Assembly (NCBI RefSeq): GCF_018598225.1
Contig: NZ_JAHESF010000033.1
Span: forward strand, 16,294 to 80,293
Reading direction: 5' to 3'
Length of the DNA: 64,000 nucleotides
Source: Chryseosolibacter histidinae
Lineage (GTDB): Bacteria; Bacteroidota; Bacteroidia; Cytophagales; Cyclobacteriaceae
A model generated the notes under the pieces. The model was given only the letters and a program-made list of their open reading frames with translations, did no database searches and was not told where the DNA came from. This document shows positions 61,872 to 64,000 of this stretch, piece by piece. The first letter of the stretch is position 1; the number at the start of each line of letters is the position of its first letter. The position numbers and the translations under genes were made by a program.

Positions 61872-62585
61872 GTGACAAGACTCAGCGTCAATATTAATAA
61901 AATTGCCACACTCCGAAATGCGCGGGGGGGAAATAATCCGGATGTCATCAAAGCTGCGCAAGATTGCGAAAATTTTGGTGCTGAAGGCATTACGGTACAT
62001 CCGCGTCCGGATGAGCGCCACATCCGTTATGCCGACGTCATTGCTTTGAAAGATGTTGTGAAAACGGAGTTCAACATAGAAGGTTATCCCGACCTTCGCT
62101 ACCTGAAGCTGATCCGCGAAGTAAGGCCGGCACAGGCAACGCTGGTACCCGATGCGCCCGATGCCATCACCTCGAATGCCGGGTGGGATACACTCAGGCA
62201 TGCTGCGCTGCTGAAAGACGTTGTGGACGAAATCAGGTCGCTGGGAGTAAGGGTATCGTTGTTTGTTGACCCGTCGCCGCGCATGGTGGAAGGTGCCGCC
62301 AAACTGAAAGCCGACCGCATCGAGCTTTACACAGAACCGTATGCACGGGAGTATCATGTGAACCGCGATGTGGCCGTAAAGCCTTACATCGAAAGTGCCA
62401 GGGTGGCAACATCACTGGGCCTGGCGGTAAATGCGGGCCACGATCTGGACCTCGACAATCTTAAATTCCTGAAATCCAATATCCCTGATCTTGCGGAAGT
62501 ATCGATCGGCCATGCGCTGATCTGCGATGCGCTTTACCTGGGGCTCGAGAATACCATTCAGCTCTACCTGAAACAGCTTCATTAA
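61872..62585 (+). CDS. pdxJ: Pyridoxine 5'-phosphate synthase
   Basis: 237 residues; starts at GTG (61872). Condenses 1-deoxyxylulose-5-phosphate with aminoacetone-phosphate to give pyridoxine 5'-phosphate in vitamin B6 synthesis. Signatures: [18 protein letters not shown] at the N-terminus, [18 protein letters not shown], and the C-terminal [15 protein letters not shown] with [10 protein letters not shown]. Monocistronic or followed by the TPM genes after 69 bases. Confidence 0.96.
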   Translation: MTRLSVNINKIATLRNARGGNNPDVIKAAQDCENFGAEGITVHPRPDERHIRYADVIALKDVVKTEFNIEGYPDLRYLKLIREVRPAQATLVPDAPDAITSNAGWDTLRHAALLKDVVDEIRSLGVRVSLFVDPSPRMVEGAAKLKADRIELYTEPYAREYHVNRDVAVKPYIESARVATSLGLAVNAGHDLDLDNLKFLKSNIPDLAEVSIGHALICDALYLGLENTIQLYLKQLH

Positions 62586-62654
62586 AACGCACGTGAAATA
62601 AATTCATCCGCCACCGTTTTTGGTTGGCTATCTTTAACTCTTCAAACCGATGTT

Positions 62655-63317
62655 ATGAAACTCAGGCAAACATTCAGTGAAGCAGATCTGCAGCGCATCA
62701 AAAGTGCTGTGAAAGAGGCCGAGAATAAAATTTCAGGGGAGATCGTTCCGGTGATCGTGGAGAACAGCGGCCAGTATGGAACAGCTACTTACAAGGGAGG
62801 TGTGATACTCGCTTTGATCTCTTTCGCGCTCGTGATCGTGGTTGACCGTTACGTGATCACCGATGCCAGCAACACGCTCTACTACGATCCGGTGTTCATA
62901 TTTTTTGTGGTGGTGCTCAGCGGTATTCTCGGCTCGCTGCTGGTGAGTGCGTGGGTGCCGCTCAGGAGGTTGCTGATCAGCCAGAAGCAGATGGATGAGT
63001 GTACACGGCAGCGCGCGGAGAATGCCTTTCTTGAAGAGGAGGTTTTCGCCACACGTCATCGCACGGGCATCATGATCTTTATCTCATTTTTCGAGCACGA
63101 GGTGATCGTGATGGCAGACCGCGGCATCAGCAAGGTGGTTGATCAGAAGGAATGGGACAAGATAGTAGCTGACCTTGTGGGGCAGATCAGGCAAGGCCGT
63201 ATCATCGACGGCATCGAGGCTGGCATCAGGCGATGTGGTGACATCCTACTCGAGAAGGGATTCCATAAAACCCCCGATGACGTGAACGAGCTGCGCGACG
63301 ACCTTCGCATCAATTAA
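62655..63317 (+). CDS. TPM-domain membrane protein
   Basis: 220 residues. TPM-like start FSEADLQRIKSAVKEAENKISGEIVPVIVENSG, interrupted by two membrane helices (about 52-72 and 79-102), then the second part of the domain EVIVMADRGISKVVDQKEWDKIVADLVGQIRQGRIIDGIEAGIRRCG-type sequence (given in part). The TPM fold occurs in YgcG-like and TLP18.3-like proteins, often in LemA-TPM-TPM sets; here two TPM genes are adjacent without LemA. Function uncertain. Confidence 0.85.
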   Translation: MKLRQTFSEADLQRIKSAVKEAENKISGEIVPVIVENSGQYGTATYKGGVILALISFALVIVVDRYVITDASNTLYYDPVFIFFVVVLSGILGSLLVSAWVPLRRLLISQKQMDECTRQRAENAFLEEEVFATRHRTGIMIFISFFEHEVIVMADRGISKVVDQKEWDKIVADLVGQIRQGRIIDGIEAGIRRCGDILLEKGFHKTPDDVNELRDDLRIN

Positions 63318-63346
63318 ACCCCATTTCCGTTTACTTCACTTCAGAC

Positions 63347-63908
63347 ATGAAAAAGCATTTATTATTCCTGGCCTTACTTTTTCCGTTCTTCTCTTTTGCG
63401 CAGCTCGCCATTCCTGAGCTGTGGGGCACGCGGGTGCATGACGAAGCCAAAGTTCTTTCTCCGGAATTCGTGAGCAGGCTCGAGCAGGTTCTGAAAGCGC
63501 ATGAAGACTCTACTTCCAACCAGATCGCGGTGCTGATCGTGCCCTCGCTGAACGGTGAGGTGATCGAAGATTATACGCTTCGGGTGGCGGAAGCCTGGAA
63601 GCTGGGGCAGGCGAAAAACGATAATGGTGTGCTGCTGTTCATTGCCATCAACGACAGGAAGGCGCGTATCGAAGTGGGTGAGGGCCTTGAAGGTCCGCTG
63701 CCCGATGCCATTGCCAACCAGATCATCCGGAATGAGCTTGCGCCTTATTTCAGGCAGGACAATTACGAAGGTGGCGTTGCCGCGGCCACGGGAGCCATCA
63801 TCAAAGCCATTGCCGGTGAGTATAAAGCAGACTCGCAACCTGTCAGAAAGAAAAGGACCCGGGGTGGCTCGCTGCTCGGTACCCTGGTGGTGCTCATTGT
63901 TATTATTG
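63347..63908 (+). CDS. YgcG-like TPM-domain protein, truncated at genomic end
   Basis: Genuine coding sequence up to about 63908 (187 residues). Signal peptide ending SFA-QLA, then the TPM domain with VHDEAKVLSPEFVSRLEQVLKAHE-type start, IAVLIVPSLNGEVIEDYTLRVAEAW, NDNGVLLFIAINDRKARIEVGEGLEG and NYEGGVAAATGAIIKAIAGEY. A basic linker (KKRTRGG) leads to a membrane helix that is cut off by adapter sequence. The stop seen at 63977-63979 lies in artefact DNA and should be ignored. Second of two adjacent TPM genes. Confidence 0.85.
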
Positions 63909-64000
63909 CTGTCTCTTATCCACAACTCCGAGCCCACGACACAAGAGGCAATGTAGTGTTGGCTGGTGGGCGAGTATAAAAACAGCGGGGGGGGGGGGGG
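63909..64000. other. Sequencing artefact: Nextera adapter read-through with index and poly-G
   Basis: From 63909 the sequence reads CTGTCTCTTAT, then with errors the rest of the Nextera read-through adapter (CTCCGAGCCCACGA). An 8-mer AAGAGGCA follows, which I recall as an Illumina i7 index (N711), then a degraded P7 tail and 14 G, the two-colour-chemistry dark-cycle signature. It is not genomic. Confidence 0.9.

Noticed and set aside
1..63908. Prophage, integrative element or defence island
   Set aside because: No integrase, transposase, phage structural, toxin-antitoxin or restriction gene was recognised; gene content is housekeeping and envelope-related throughout.
63624..63979. ORFs ending beyond 63908
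   Set aside because: They run into adapter/poly-G artefact; their C-termini are not biological.

Overview
The window looks like chromosomal DNA from a Bacteroidota bacterium, most likely order Cytophagales. The support is a GldJ-like gliding lipoprotein, a PorG-like/UppS/BamA/OmpH/OmpH cluster in the order I recall from Porphyromonas, DUF4175 and DUF6089 family proteins, MacB-type permeases with a cytoplasmic prefix domain, and promoter-like TTG-N19-23-TAnnTTTG sequences. I see no phage, integrase, transposase gene, CRISPR array, rRNA or tRNA.

Layout. 1-3149 (-): 5' part of a large secreted lamin-tail-domain protein that runs off the left edge. 3.2-9.4 kb: asd, an orphan solute-binding protein, an ECF sigma factor with a probable anti-sigma partner, and a MacB-type permease. 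9.4-9.8 kb: duplicated terminators around a REP-like hairpin. 9.8-20.7 kb: an M16 peptidase pair, HI0933-type flavoprotein, a MITE-like element, LAB_N membrane protein, THUMP-like methyltransferase, thiol-disulfide lipoprotein, mfd. 20.9-23.8 kb: gldJ-like gene, comF, AhpD-like protein. 23.9-32.8 kb: a tightly packed (+) operon of DUF4175, HATPase, ybeY, mnmG, methyltransferase and an Ig-like lipoprotein. 32.8-33.1 kb: a candidate replication origin. 33-41 kb: TPR protein and a PadR-permease-permease operon, the second permease with a frameshifted prefix. 41.3-47.3 kb: a MarR-fadN-fadA-fadE beta-oxidation operon. 47.4-51.7 kb: small membrane/secreted proteins, DinB, ATP-grasp, LysE, LdcA. 51.8-61.8 kb (-): envelope cluster from yqeY through nadK, two PorG-like barrels, uppS, bamA and two ompH genes. 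61.9-63.9 kb (+): pdxJ and two TPM-domain proteins.

How it fits together. Several genes point to outer-membrane biogenesis and type IX secretion (GldJ-like, PorG-like barrels, BamA, Skp/OmpH, UppS), and the lamin-tail protein is a plausible secreted client. The most significant non-coding signal is at 28.2-33.1 kb: three parS-like sequences around mnmG, a cluster of DnaA boxes in a 258-bp gene-free gap, an adjacent stretch of about 40 bp that is almost pure A/T, and a hand-counted reversal of G/C skew between same-strand genes on its two sides. Together these suggest oriC/parS.

Two quality points. The last 92 bases (63909-64000) look like Illumina Nextera adapter, index and poly-G read-through rather than genome, so the final CDS is truncated there. 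Many intergenic gaps carry short permuted 'word' repeats of several unrelated families.
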